Part shown: positions 41,758 through 50,464 of the stretch, piece by piece
Numbering within the stretch: the stretch's first letter is position 1
How the letters are laid out: each line of letters starts with the position of its first letter
Assembly: GCF_021404545.1 (NCBI RefSeq)
Contig: NZ_JAAWWD010000045.1
Span: 1 to 64,000, forward strand
From: Aestuariivita sp.
Lineage (GTDB): Bacteria; Pseudomonadota; Alphaproteobacteria; Rhodobacterales; Rhodobacteraceae
Reading direction: 5' to 3'
DNA length: 64,000 nucleotides
Program-made: the position numbers and the translations under genes
Notes under the pieces: generated by a model
The model's database searches: none
What the model saw: the letters and a program-made list of their open reading frames with translations, nothing else
What the model was told of the DNA's origin: nothing

Positions 41758-42320
41758 GGCGTCTCCTCCCGCTGGCCCAATGCGGCCAGGTCAATCTCCA
41801 TCCCACCCTCGTCCTCGTCGGTTTCGACGAAATGGAACGCCTTGTCATGGCCTTGCAGATAGCCTGCGGACAAGGCCGTCTCGTCGCGCGGTTTGAGCGT
41901 GCGGAACTGTTCGCGCATCCCGTCCTCGTCCATCTTCCGATGAAGCGCGATCAGCGTGCCTTCGTCATGACCCCGGCACAGCTCCTCGGTCAGCGCGATC
42001 TCTTCCTCGGCCGCGGGCAATGCCAGATCCAGGCTGGGCGCGCCCAGATGGGTCACAAGCTGGTGGGCCAGCGCCATCACCGCCTGGTCACGGTCGGAGC
42101 CGCGCGCCTCGGTCACCACCACAAGGGTCGACCATCCGAAACTGGCGATGCCCAGAAACCCGGATCGAAACGCGATCTGTTCCTTGCGGGCCATCGTATC
42201 CAGCGGCCGTCCGGCAAAGACGAATGTACCGGGCACCGACCATTCGCCGGGTTCTGCGGCAGGTGCAAAAATAACCCCGTCGGATTGATCCAGCCGGATG
42301 GTGCGCAAAAGCCGCGTCAC
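41754..42320 (-). CDS. DUF6505-like protein of formate dehydrogenase operon
   Basis: The 188-aa protein starts MTRLLRTIRLDQSDGVIF. It has a compact alpha/beta first half (GTFVFAGRP, FRSGFLGIASFGWSTLVVVTEA) and an acidic C-terminus. I associate it with DUF6505, a family seen only in such clusters, but I am not certain. No active-site residues are recognisable. It overlaps the ligase-like gene upstream by four bases. Confidence 0.7.
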   Translation of the reverse strand: MTRLLRTIRLDQSDGVIFAPAAEPGEWSVPGTFVFAGRPLDTMARKEQIAFRSGFLGIASFGWSTLVVVTEARGSDRDQAVMALAHQLVTHLGAPSLDLALPAAEEEIALTEELCRGHDEGTLIALHRKMDEDGMREQFRTLKPRDETALSAGYLQGHDKAFHFVETDEDEGGMEIDLAALGQREETP

Positions 42321-43030
42321 AGACGCGGACCCTCAGCATCGCGCCAGTCGGCGTTTTCCAGACCTTGGGCAATAGGCTCGCTCTGCCCTCCCCGGATCAG
42401 TTCCCCCGCCTCGCCAATCGCACCGTCGTCGTTCAAGCGCCCGGCATACATGGCCGCAACGGAGGCAAAACCGCCATGGGTCCAGCGGTCGAAATTCAGC
42501 ATCAGATGCGCCGCAAAGCTTTCCAGAATGGCCGCCGGATCCTCGAAATCCTCTTCGGCCAGCGAAACAGAGCCGGGATAGGCGCCCGACTGATCCAGAT
42601 GGTTGCGGTCGGCAATCAGCTCGACCCCAAGCACCATCCACGCAGGCTCCTCCGCCTCGCCGGTCTGGGGGGCCACGGCCAGCCGCATGCCGCCAAGGCG
42701 GCCCGCATCCAGCACCAGCTCGGTCGGCCAGCCAAAGCGCACATCGCGTTCGGGCGGGCAATGCGCAGCAACCGCATCGGCCAGGGCGACCATCCCGATC
42801 AGCACGGCTTTGCGCGCCTCGGCCAGTGGCATGCCGGGCTCAAGCACCACGGCAAAATCGAACCGGCCCGGCGCCTCCCCGGAGCTGCTGTGATGCCAAA
42901 CCAGCGTGCCGGCACCGTCCTCTGGCGCGCGTTTTCGTGCCTCGGCAAAAGCATCGCCCTTAGGCAGCCAATGCGCCGTATAGGGCGGTGGGAGAACAAG
43001 TCTACGGGGTGGTGGAGTGTTGTCCAACAC
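42317..43030 (-). CDS. Biotin/lipoate ligase-fold protein, probably inactive
   Basis: The 237-aa protein has the layout of biotin/lipoyl ligases, ending in a DUF4444-like C-terminal extension (FDRWTHGGFASVAAMYAGRL). Compared with BirA, the GRGRxGR biotin loop is absent (SSSGEAPGRFDFAVVL) and the KWPND motif reads FGWPTEL. The catalytic GRKxAG lysine is replaced in AGRLGGMRL. It therefore likely binds a ligand or partner without ligation. It is the first gene of the formate dehydrogenase accessory run, divergent from a ferredoxin. Confidence 0.78.
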   Translation of the reverse strand: MLDNTPPPRRLVLPPPYTAHWLPKGDAFAEARKRAPEDGAGTLVWHHSSSGEAPGRFDFAVVLEPGMPLAEARKAVLIGMVALADAVAAHCPPERDVRFGWPTELVLDAGRLGGMRLAVAPQTGEAEEPAWMVLGVELIADRNHLDQSGAYPGSVSLAEEDFEDPAAILESFAAHLMLNFDRWTHGGFASVAAMYAGRLNDDGAIGEAGELIRGGQSEPIAQGLENADWRDAEGPRL

Positions 43031-43083
43031 GATAAGGGTCCTTGCATAGGCGGGTGATCTGAGGGAGTTTTACCGGATCTTTC

Positions 43084-43100
43084 CGGGACCTCAAGTCCCG
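43084..43100. other. Hairpin between divergent operon starts
   Basis: CGGGAC (43084-43089) and GTCCCG (43095-43100) form a perfect stem with a five-base loop. It lies in the 107-bp gap between the ligase-like gene and the ferredoxin gene, and could be an operator. Confidence 0.35.
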
Positions 43101-43137
43101 TCCCCCAAAAGCCATCCAAAGGGAGTGACCAAGTTTC

Positions 43138-45165
43138 ATGGCCAATAGCGACCGCAACCGGACCGTCCTGACCTGCACCTGCGAGGGGACCATGGCCCTG
43201 GACGAGGCCGCCCTGGACCGGGCCGGATGCGGCGGCGACCCATCGGCGCAACAACTGTGCCGGGCCAACCTGGACCGGTTCCGCACCGCCCTGTCCGACG
43301 GCCTGCCAGTCACCGTTACCTGCACGCAAGAAGCGCCGCTTTTCCGTGAGATCGGCGAGGCCGAAGCTCCGGACGTGCCTTTGACATTCGCCAATATCCG
43401 CGAAACCGCCGGGTGGACGGTCGAAGGGCAGGACAGCGCGCCCAAGATGGCCGCCCTGATCGCGGCGGCAGAGGTCGCTCCCGGGGGATTTTCCTATACC
43501 ACGATGGAAAGTCAGGGCATCGCGCTGGTTATGGGCCGGGACGAGGTCGCGCTGAGCGCTGCCGCCGATCTGGCGGAAAGCCTGGACATTACCGTTCTGC
43601 TGACCCCGGGGGCCGAGGTCATGCCGCCACGCCAGACGGTGTATCCTGTGCTGCAAGGCCAGATCCGCAAGGCCGAAGGACATCTGGGCGCCTTCAGCCT
43701 GACCGTGGACAGCTATGCCGCGCCCGCACCGTCCTCGCGCCAGATGTTGCAGTTCGACGGCGCCCGCGACGGGGCGGTGTCCAAGGCCGATCTGGTGATC
43801 GACCTGACCGGCGGCACACCGCTGTTTTCCGCCGATACGCTGCGTCCGGGCTATTTCCGCGCCGATCCACGCGATCCGGTTGCCGTTGCCCGGCTGATCA
43901 CCAAGGCTTCGCAGATGGTGGGCACCTTCGACAAGCCGATCTTCATCGACTTCACCGCCGATATCTGTGCCCATTCCCGCAATGCGATCACCGGCTGCAC
44001 GCGCTGCCTGCCTCTGTGCCCGACCGGAGCGATCAAACCGAATGGCGACAGTGTGGTGATCGACCCCAACATCTGCGCAGGCTGTGGTCAATGCGCCGCC
44101 ATCTGCCCGACCGGTGCGGCCTCGTACGCGCTGCCGGATGTGGCCACACTGGCCCACCAGCTGCGCGCGGGGCTGCGAGCCTGGCACGACGCGGGCGCGA
44201 CCTTGGCGCCGGTGGTTCTGTTCCACGATGGTGATCACGGAGAGCCGCTGATAGATGCCTCCGCCCGGTTCGGCACAGGCCTGCCAGCGCATGTCATCCC
44301 CTTTGCCGTCAACGAGCTCTCACAGGTCGGACCAGAGGCAATGGCCGCCGCCCTGGCCTATGGCGCGGGGGCCGTGGCCCTTTTGGGGCGCAGCCGTCCC
44401 TTGCACGATCTGTCGGGGCTTGAAGGCAGCCTCACCCTTGTCAACGAGGTGGCCTCCGCCAGCGGCCACGGCCCCGCAACACTGATCGAAGCGGACGATC
44501 CCGATGCGCTGGAGGCAGCGCTGGCCAACCTGCCGCGCGGTCCGCGCCGCGCCAGCCCCGCGACATTCCTGCCACCGGATGACAAACGTGGCCTTCTGGT
44601 CATGGCCTTTGCCGAAATGAACCGCGCCGCTCCGCAACCGGCCCGGAGGATCCCGCTGACCGCGGGTGCGCCCTTCGGCGCGGTGGTTCTGGATACAGAT
44701 GCCTGCACGCTCTGCATGGCCTGCACCGGCGCCTGCCCGGCGAACGCGCTGCTCGACAACCCCGAGGCGCCGATGCTGCGTTTTACCGAAACCGCCTGCG
44801 TACAATGCGGATTGTGCGAAGCGACCTGCCCCGAAGACGCGATCACACTCACCCCCCAGATCGACTTTGACGCCTGGGACACGCCACGGCGCATCCTGAA
44901 CGAGGAAGAGCCCTTCTGCTGTACCGCCTGCGGCAAACCCTTTGCCACGGCCACAGGGATCGAGCGTATCCAGAAACGGCTTGCCGATCACTGGATGTTC
45001 GTTGGCGAGGATGGAGAGAAGCGGCTGAAAGTGCTGGAAATGTGCGAGGATTGCCGTGTCGAAGCGGTCGTCAACGAGGGCTTTGATCCGCACGCCGAAA
45101 ACACCCGGCGCGTGCGCACCATCGAAGATCACATAGCCGCCGAAGATCGCGGCAAACTCAACTGA
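43138..45165 (+). CDS. Multi-cluster [4Fe-4S] protein, 675 aa
   Basis: Four [4Fe-4S] motifs are arranged in two pairs. The first is at about residues 283-330 (CTRCLPLCPTGA and CAGCGQCAAICPTG). The second is at about 520-575 (CTLCMACTGACPANA and CVQCGLCEATCPED). A Cys-rich C-terminal site follows (CCTACGKPF ... CEDC), perhaps zinc or iron. The N-terminal ~270 residues include cysteines (CTCEG, CGGD). It could pass electrons for the dehydrogenase or its assembly. Start MANSDRN lacks a close ribosome site (GGGAG is 12 bases away). Confidence 0.82.
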   Translation: MANSDRNRTVLTCTCEGTMALDEAALDRAGCGGDPSAQQLCRANLDRFRTALSDGLPVTVTCTQEAPLFREIGEAEAPDVPLTFANIRETAGWTVEGQDSAPKMAALIAAAEVAPGGFSYTTMESQGIALVMGRDEVALSAAADLAESLDITVLLTPGAEVMPPRQTVYPVLQGQIRKAEGHLGAFSLTVDSYAAPAPSSRQMLQFDGARDGAVSKADLVIDLTGGTPLFSADTLRPGYFRADPRDPVAVARLITKASQMVGTFDKPIFIDFTADICAHSRNAITGCTRCLPLCPTGAIKPNGDSVVIDPNICAGCGQCAAICPTGAASYALPDVATLAHQLRAGLRAWHDAGATLAPVVLFHDGDHGEPLIDASARFGTGLPAHVIPFAVNELSQVGPEAMAAALAYGAGAVALLGRSRPLHDLSGLEGSLTLVNEVASASGHGPATLIEADDPDALEAALANLPRGPRRASPATFLPPDDKRGLLVMAFAEMNRAAPQPARRIPLTAGAPFGAVVLDTDACTLCMACTGACPANALLDNPEAPMLRFTETACVQCGLCEATCPEDAITLTPQIDFDAWDTPRRILNEEEPFCCTACGKPFATATGIERIQKRLADHWMFVGEDGEKRLKVLEMCEDCRVEAVVNEGFDPHAENTRRVRTIEDHIAAEDRGKLN

Positions 45166-45811
45166 CCCCGTCAAAGCGCAGGCGCATCGAGAGCGATCCG
45201 CGCCTCTGCCGAGCTTTGTGAACTCGCGCGGAGCAGACCGTCGGAAAACCCGGTCAATGGCGGTTGGATTGATCCAAGTGCCGGTGTTCAGAGGCCCCCC
45301 TTTCCCAGGCCGCCACCGGTCTGGCGATCGGAACTGACCGTGACAAGCAGCTCAGGTGACCCCAAAAATGACACGTCAAAGATGGGCTCCGGGCCAAATC
45401 AAGGACGCGACCGAATGGGTTTCACAACCATATGACCCCCTGCCCGACGGCATCTTGGGTCCTCTGGCGGATCGGCGCGATTGCAGCGGCCCGCGCGCCT
45501 TGAAACACCCCTCTGCACCCCTCCTGCCAGGATGTCGGACCAAAGCCATTCAGCCAGCGCGGGGACCGGTTATCGCGTCAATGTGAGCGAGGTCTGACAC
45601 TGAGGCCATTGTTTGCAGGCTCGCGCGCTTTACACATCGCCACTCAAGGATCATTCAGAAACCACTCAGGAAGGTTGGCCATGCGGATCACCAAGCAACA
45701 GGGCGACAACGGGCTCAGACCCCCTGCCTCGCTTTCGACCCCAAACCGAACGCTGGCGATTGCAGACGCACCTGCCATGCGGGTTGATCAACCCGGCATT
45801 GGGGATCTGAC
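45166..45811. other. 645-bp region with little coding evidence
   Basis: Open frames are short and of poor quality. The only candidate is a 44-codon frame at 45681-45815, listed separately. No RNA gene or repeat seen. Confidence 0.45.
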
Positions 45812-45815
45812 ATGA
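45681..45815 (+). CDS. Possible 44-aa leader peptide
   Basis: ATG is preceded by AGGAAGG at six bases. The frame (start MRITKQQGDNGLRPP) ends in TGA that overlaps the ATG of the monooxygenase-like gene, suggesting translational coupling. The peptide is polar, Pro-rich and unlike known families. A chance frame is possible. Confidence 0.35.
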   Translation: MRITKQQGDNGLRPPASLSTPNRTLAIADAPAMRVDQPGIGDLT

Positions 45816-46156
45816 TCGCCGTAATCTTTGAGGTCGAACCGGCAGAGGGGCGCAAGGCGGAGTATCTCGACATTGCGGCAGAGATGCGCCCGATGCTGGA
45901 TCAGGTGGAGGGGTTTATCTCGGTCGAGCGGTTTCAGAGCCTGACGGATCCCAAAAAGATCCTGTCACTGTCGTTTTTCGAGGACGAGGACGCGATCGCA
46001 CGGTGGCGAAACCTTGCGGCGCATCGCGGAGCACAGGCTCAGGGCCGGGATGGAGTTTTCGCAGGCTACAGGTTGCGTATCGCAGGCGTCATCCGCGATT
46101 ATGGCATGTTCGACCGCGTACAAGCGCCTTCGGACAGCCGAGAGGCGCATAAGTGA
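45812..46156 (+). CDS. Antibiotic biosynthesis monooxygenase (ABM) domain protein
   Basis: The 114-aa protein is a dimeric alpha-beta barrel of the ABM type: first strand MIAVIFEVEP, helix GRKAEYLDIAAEMRP, GFISVERFQSL, ILSLSFFEDEDAIARWRN and AQAQGR. Such small proteins include heme- or quinol-monooxygenases, but many have no known activity. The conserved GFIS/SLSF block is typical. It is possibly coupled to a 44-aa frame upstream. Confidence 0.8.
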   Translation: MIAVIFEVEPAEGRKAEYLDIAAEMRPMLDQVEGFISVERFQSLTDPKKILSLSFFEDEDAIARWRNLAAHRGAQAQGRDGVFAGYRLRIAGVIRDYGMFDRVQAPSDSREAHK

Positions 46157-46331
46157 TCTCTGCGACAGATCATCACTGTCCCCGAGCTGCGCGCACAGCG
46201 CCCTGACGGCAATCCTGATCTGATCATGTTGCGGTGGCGGCGCGTCCTTGCGGCGCGATGCGTCACCGAGGTGGTCCGGACCGCGCCAATGCCCTCTTGA
46301 ACCCGGCCTTTGGGATCGCTACCCCTGCCCT

Positions 46332-47264
46332 ATGCGGATCATCCGGGATTATCAGTTCACCAAAGCCCAGGATCGCGGCGCCAGCGCCGCGATTGGCAAT
46401 TTCGACGGTGTGCATCTGGGCCATCAGTCCGTCATTGATCTGGCGCGCAGAGCCGCACCGGATGCGCCCCTGGGCGTGCTGACATTCGAGCCGCATCCGC
46501 GTGAGTACTTCGCACCTGACAGTTCCCCTTTCCGCCTGATGAGCCCGGATGCGCGCGCCTCGCGACTGGCCAAAATGGGCGTCAAGCGCCTCTATGAGCT
46601 GAATTTCAACGCCGCGCTGGCCTCGCTCAGCCCCGAGGAGTTCGTGCGCAACGTGATCTGCGACGGGCTCGGTTTGGCCCATGTGGTTGTCGGCGCGGAT
46701 TTCTGTTTCGGAAAGGGCCGGGCGGGCACAGCGAATGATCTGGTGCACTTTGGTGCCGAGTTGGGGTTTGGCGTGACCATCGCCACACTGTTGGAACGGG
46801 CCGAAGCAACCGTCTCCTCCACAGCGATCCGCACCGCGCTCAGCGAGGCACGGCCGCGCGATGCCGCGGCGATGCTGGGCCACTGGCATCGGATCGAAGG
46901 CCAGGTGATCGGAGGAGAGCAACGCGGCCGCGAATTGGGATATCCCACCGCCAACATGTCGATCGACGGGCTGCACCCACCTGCGTTCGGCGTTTATGCC
47001 GTACTGGTCGATGTGCTGGACGGGCCCCATGCGGGCAGCTATCACGGGGCCGCCTCCATGGGCGTGCGGCCAATGTTCGGAGAGAACAGGCCCAATCTGG
47101 AGACGTTTCTCTTCGATTTCTCCGGCGATCTTTATGGGGCCACCCTGTCAGTTGGTCTGGTCGATTTCCTGAGACCGGAGGAACGCTTTGACAGCCTCGA
47201 TGCGCTGATCGCGCAGATGGATGCCGATTGCACGCGCGCGCGCGTGATTTTGGGCGCGCTATGA
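46332..47264 (+). CDS. ribF: Bifunctional riboflavin kinase / FMN adenylyltransferase
   Basis: The 310-aa enzyme makes FMN and then FAD. The N-terminal nucleotidyltransferase has IGNFDGVHLGHQSVI (GxFDGxHxGH). The C-terminal riboflavin kinase has LGYPTANM and the PTAN metal/ATP site, with VDFLRPEERFDSLDALIAQM. I chose the ATG at 46332, since residues before it look non-coding. Its stop overlaps the next gene (ATGA). No FMN riboswitch is visible upstream. Confidence 0.93.
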   Translation: MRIIRDYQFTKAQDRGASAAIGNFDGVHLGHQSVIDLARRAAPDAPLGVLTFEPHPREYFAPDSSPFRLMSPDARASRLAKMGVKRLYELNFNAALASLSPEEFVRNVICDGLGLAHVVVGADFCFGKGRAGTANDLVHFGAELGFGVTIATLLERAEATVSSTAIRTALSEARPRDAAAMLGHWHRIEGQVIGGEQRGRELGYPTANMSIDGLHPPAFGVYAVLVDVLDGPHAGSYHGAASMGVRPMFGENRPNLETFLFDFSGDLYGATLSVGLVDFLRPEERFDSLDALIAQMDADCTRARVILGAL

Positions 47265-47731
47265 CCGACCCGATCGAGCGCGACGGGCTGGCCCCCCGGT
47301 TCTGGGAGCGCAAGCCCTTTGATAAGATGACCCCGCGCGAGTGGGAGGCGCTCTGTGACGGATGCGGCAAATGCTGCCTCAACAAGCTTGAGGACGAGGA
47401 CAGCGGTGAGGTGGCGTTGACAAACGTGGCCTGCCGCCTCTTTGACGACACGACCTGCCGCTGCGCCCAATATCCGATCCGCCATCAGTTCGTGCCCGAC
47501 TGCATTGTGCTGCGCCCGGGCAAAATCGCCGAGAACCTCTATTGGATGCCCGAAACCTGCGCCTATCGACTGGTGTATGAAGGCAAGCGGCTGTTCGACT
47601 GGCATCCGCTGATCTCTGGCACAGCCGAGAGCGTGCACAGCGCCGGCGTATCGATGCGCAACGCGACAGTGCCAGAGTTCGACGTGCCTGAAGACGACTG
47701 GGAAGACCATATAATCGAGGAGCCCATCTGA
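47261..47731 (+). CDS. YcgN/UPF0260 cysteine-cluster protein
   Basis: The 156-aa protein has the family N-terminus PFWERKPF-type (RFWERKPFDKMTPREWEALCDGCGKCCLNKL) and further Cys in ACRLFDDTTCRCAQYP and VPDC...ETCAY. This cysteine arrangement is that of the YcgN/YkgJ family, thought to bind zinc or Fe-S. Function is unknown. It overlaps ribF by four bases and is followed one base later by the aldolase gene. Confidence 0.88.
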   Translation: MTDPIERDGLAPRFWERKPFDKMTPREWEALCDGCGKCCLNKLEDEDSGEVALTNVACRLFDDTTCRCAQYPIRHQFVPDCIVLRPGKIAENLYWMPETCAYRLVYEGKRLFDWHPLISGTAESVHSAGVSMRNATVPEFDVPEDDWEDHIIEEPI

Positions 47732-47732
47732 G

Positions 47733-48767
47733 ATGTTCTTCGCGTCCGACAATTCCGGCCCGACCCACCCGGAGGTTCTGGCAGGCCTGGCCGAAGCCAA
47801 CAAAGGCTATGCAATGGCCTATGGCGCGGATGCGCTGATGGAGGAGGTTCGCACAAGAATTCGCGGAGTTTTCGAGGCCCCTGATGCGGCTGTCTTTCTG
47901 GTCGCCACCGGCACTGCCGCGAACTCCCTGGCGCTGGCGACGCTGTCCCGGCCCTTCCAGACCATTTTCTGTTCTCCCGTGGCTCATATCCACGAGGACG
48001 AGTGCAACGCCCCGGAATTCTACACCGGCGGCGCCAAGCTGACGCTGGTCGCCGACGGTGACAAGATGACGCCTGCGGCGCTTGAGGCCACCATCGCGGG
48101 CGAACAGACCCGCGGCGTGCATGGCCCGCAACGCGGCCCGGTCTCGATCACCCAGGTCACCGAGCGCGGATCGGTCTATTCCTTGCCCGAGCTCAAGGCG
48201 CTTTGCGATGTGGCCAAGAGCTTCGATCTTCCGGTCCATCTGGACGGAGCGCGGTTTGCCAATGCGATGGTCGCGCTAGAGTGCACCGCAGCCGAGATGA
48301 CCTGGAAACAGGGCGTGGACGCGGTCAGCTTTGGCGGCACCAAGAACGGGCTGATGGGAGTGGAGGCCGTGATCTTCTTCGACCCTGCCCACGCGTGGGA
48401 GTTCGAGCTGCGGCGCAAACGTGGCGCGCATCTTTTCTCCAAGCACCGCTATCTCTCGGCCCAGATGGCGGCCTATCTGCGCGACGATCTCTGGCTGCGC
48501 GCGGCCCGGGCGGCAAATGCCAATGCGGCGCGGCTTGCAGAAGGGTTGCGCGCCAAGGGTGCCGACTTTCTCCATGAACCGCAGGCCAACATGATCTTTG
48601 CCGCCTTTCCCCGGGCAAAACACCGAGACCTCTTTGAGAAGGGCGCCGCGTATCATCTGTGGGGAGGGACCATTGAGGGAGATCCGGACGAAATGCTGGC
48701 CTGCCGATTGGTCTGCGACTGGTCGATCACGGCCGATCAAATCGACCAGTTCCTGGACCTCATCTGA
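47733..48767 (+). CDS. ltaE: Low-specificity threonine aldolase / beta-eliminating lyase family
   Basis: The 344-aa PLP enzyme starts MFFASDNSGPTHPEVL, the usual aldolase N-terminus. The Schiff-base lysine is K204 in SFGGTKNGLMG and the phosphate-binding area is VATGTAANSLAL. It would split L-threonine or L-allo-threonine to glycine and acetaldehyde. It is the third gene of a tight run with ribF and the YcgN protein. Substrate choice among threonine and 3-hydroxy amino acids is not resolved. Confidence 0.87.
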   Translation: MFFASDNSGPTHPEVLAGLAEANKGYAMAYGADALMEEVRTRIRGVFEAPDAAVFLVATGTAANSLALATLSRPFQTIFCSPVAHIHEDECNAPEFYTGGAKLTLVADGDKMTPAALEATIAGEQTRGVHGPQRGPVSITQVTERGSVYSLPELKALCDVAKSFDLPVHLDGARFANAMVALECTAAEMTWKQGVDAVSFGGTKNGLMGVEAVIFFDPAHAWEFELRRKRGAHLFSKHRYLSAQMAAYLRDDLWLRAARAANANAARLAEGLRAKGADFLHEPQANMIFAAFPRAKHRDLFEKGAAYHLWGGTIEGDPDEMLACRLVCDWSITADQIDQFLDLI

Positions 48768-48936
48768 TCTGCCGTCCCGGAATGGATCCGCTCGCCCGTG
48801 CTGATGGCGGTTGCGCGTCTGAGCGAAGCTGAGCGGACCGCCGTCACCCATTTATTGCAGCAGCCCACTGATCGCAGGGCAACCCTGACGCATTGAGGTT
48901 TCAAGCAGACAGGGGAATCGGGGCCACCATTTCCGC

Positions 48937-49746
48937 TCAGATCGGCGCCATGGCAAAGCACCCGCGCAACAGCGGGGTCATCTGCGCCGGATGCGTGATC
49001 GGCAGCATATGCCCTGCGCCCTCGACCACATGGCTTTCGCCGCGCGGCAAGCGGCGCGCCAACCCGTCATTGATTACGCCGATCACCGGATGCGTCTTGG
49101 ACCCGCGCACAAGCCGCGCGGGTGCGGTGATCGCATCCAACCCGCCAGGCAGCAAGAGCCCTGCCCGATCCTGATAAATCGCCGATCTGCACGCAGGAAC
49201 CACATGAATGGCACGGGTCATTGCCGCCCGGGTCGTCTCGGGCAGATCCGGCCAGCGTGGCCCATCGCTCCACATCCTGTTGAAAAGCCGCGCGGCCAAG
49301 GCGAAATCGCCGCTTTCATACGCGTCGGAAAACGGTTTGGCGTCGGCATCGTGGGCCGTCACGGCGTCGGGATCGTCCTGTTTCGCGACCGCGAAGAATA
49401 CCGGTTCAATCAGCGTCAATGAGCGCACCAGGTCCGGCCGTTCGGCGGCCAGGCGCAAGGCAACGGTTGCGCCAAAGGAATGGCCCAGAAGATCCATCGG
49501 CCTGTCAAGAAGACGATGCGCCGCCGCCGCGCAGAGATCCTGATAATCGCCCGCATCGGGCGCCCAATCCGCGCTCCGGCCATGGCTGGGCATGTCAAAG
49601 GCGTGGAGCGTAACCTCCTGCGCCATCTCGCGCGCAATGCCCCGCCAGGCACCGGAATGGGCAAGCGTACAGTGAACCGCCAAGACATCGCGCGGCCCTG
49701 CCCCCAGATGTGTGTAATGGATATGGCAAGAGGTCAGATCTTTCAC
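48937..49746 (-). CDS. Alpha/beta hydrolase, 269 aa
   Basis: The nucleophile elbow is GHSFGATVALRLA with Ser. The catalytic His is probably in GESHVVEGAGHMLPITHP. The oxyanion strand is VLAVHCTLAHSGAW. No signal peptide is seen, so it is cytosolic. Fold only; substrate unknown. Its start is six bases from the end of the HCCA isomerase gene on the same strand, so the two may be co-transcribed. Confidence 0.82.
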   Translation of the reverse strand: MKDLTSCHIHYTHLGAGPRDVLAVHCTLAHSGAWRGIAREMAQEVTLHAFDMPSHGRSADWAPDAGDYQDLCAAAAHRLLDRPMDLLGHSFGATVALRLAAERPDLVRSLTLIEPVFFAVAKQDDPDAVTAHDADAKPFSDAYESGDFALAARLFNRMWSDGPRWPDLPETTRAAMTRAIHVVPACRSAIYQDRAGLLLPGGLDAITAPARLVRGSKTHPVIGVINDGLARRLPRGESHVVEGAGHMLPITHPAQMTPLLRGCFAMAPI

Positions 49747-49752
49747 CCAGAA

Positions 49753-50355
49753 TCAGCCTTTCATGTTCGTAAGATGCGCGTCGAGGTCGTCAAGCCGGTC
49801 CTGGCCCCAAAAACGCTGATCGTCCTCGGTGATATAGAACGGCGCGCCGAAAACACCACGCTCAACCGCCTCTTCGAGGTTTGCGGCATAAGTCTCGGCA
49901 CCCTGCAACAGTCCGCTATCGGCCAGCGCGGGATCAAACCCGTTGGCCGACAGGCACGCCCGGATGACCTCGTCCTGGGCGATATCCTGTTCTTCGGCCC
50001 AGCAGGCACGGGTCAGCGCGGCCACCAGCGCCCCCAGATCCCCGCCGCCCGCGTTCTGTGCGGCGATGAACGCATAAGACGACGGCGCGGGGTTGGTCGG
50101 CCAATGCGCGGGGGTGAGATTGAGCGGCATTCCGAGCTTGGCAGATTGGCGCATCAACTCCTGGGCGCGGTACGCCTGACGTGCGGGATGGCGATCCTTG
50201 GGTGGCGTACCCCCGGTACGCGCAAAGAGCGCCAGAACATCCAGAGGCTTGTATCGGATTGTGGCCCCGTGGCGCGCCGCGATCTCTTCCAGGCGGGTCC
50301 CCGCGAGATAGGTGTAGGGCGAGACTGTCGCAAAAAAGTAATCGATTTGGGTCAT
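49753..50355 (-). CDS. 2-hydroxychromene-2-carboxylate isomerase family protein
   Basis: The 200-aa protein belongs to the GST-kappa/DsbA-like HCCA isomerase family. The N-terminal [16 protein letters not shown] holds the catalytic Ser (SPYTYL) that activates glutathione. The [16 protein letters not shown] and [22 protein letters not shown] motifs are characteristic. In aromatic degradation it isomerises a hydroxychromene ring, but many genomic copies have other roles. It is divergent from prs. Confidence 0.87.
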   Translation of the reverse strand: MTQIDYFFATVSPYTYLAGTRLEEIAARHGATIRYKPLDVLALFARTGGTPPKDRHPARQAYRAQELMRQSAKLGMPLNLTPAHWPTNPAPSSYAFIAAQNAGGGDLGALVAALTRACWAEEQDIAQDEVIRACLSANGFDPALADSGLLQGAETYAANLEEAVERGVFGAPFYITEDDQRFWGQDRLDDLDAHLTNMKG

Positions 50356-50464
50356 CGTGAGGCCTCTTCTGGGCAGGAACTTTGCGCGACGGTACTGCCG
50401 TGTTAAGCGGTGTCAACGTTACGAATCTGTCACATGGCTCCGCCGCCACCTGGGAACTCACCAC

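Noticed and set aside
46157-46331. FMN riboswitch upstream of ribF
   Set aside because: The conserved RFN segments are not visible in the 175 bases before ribF.
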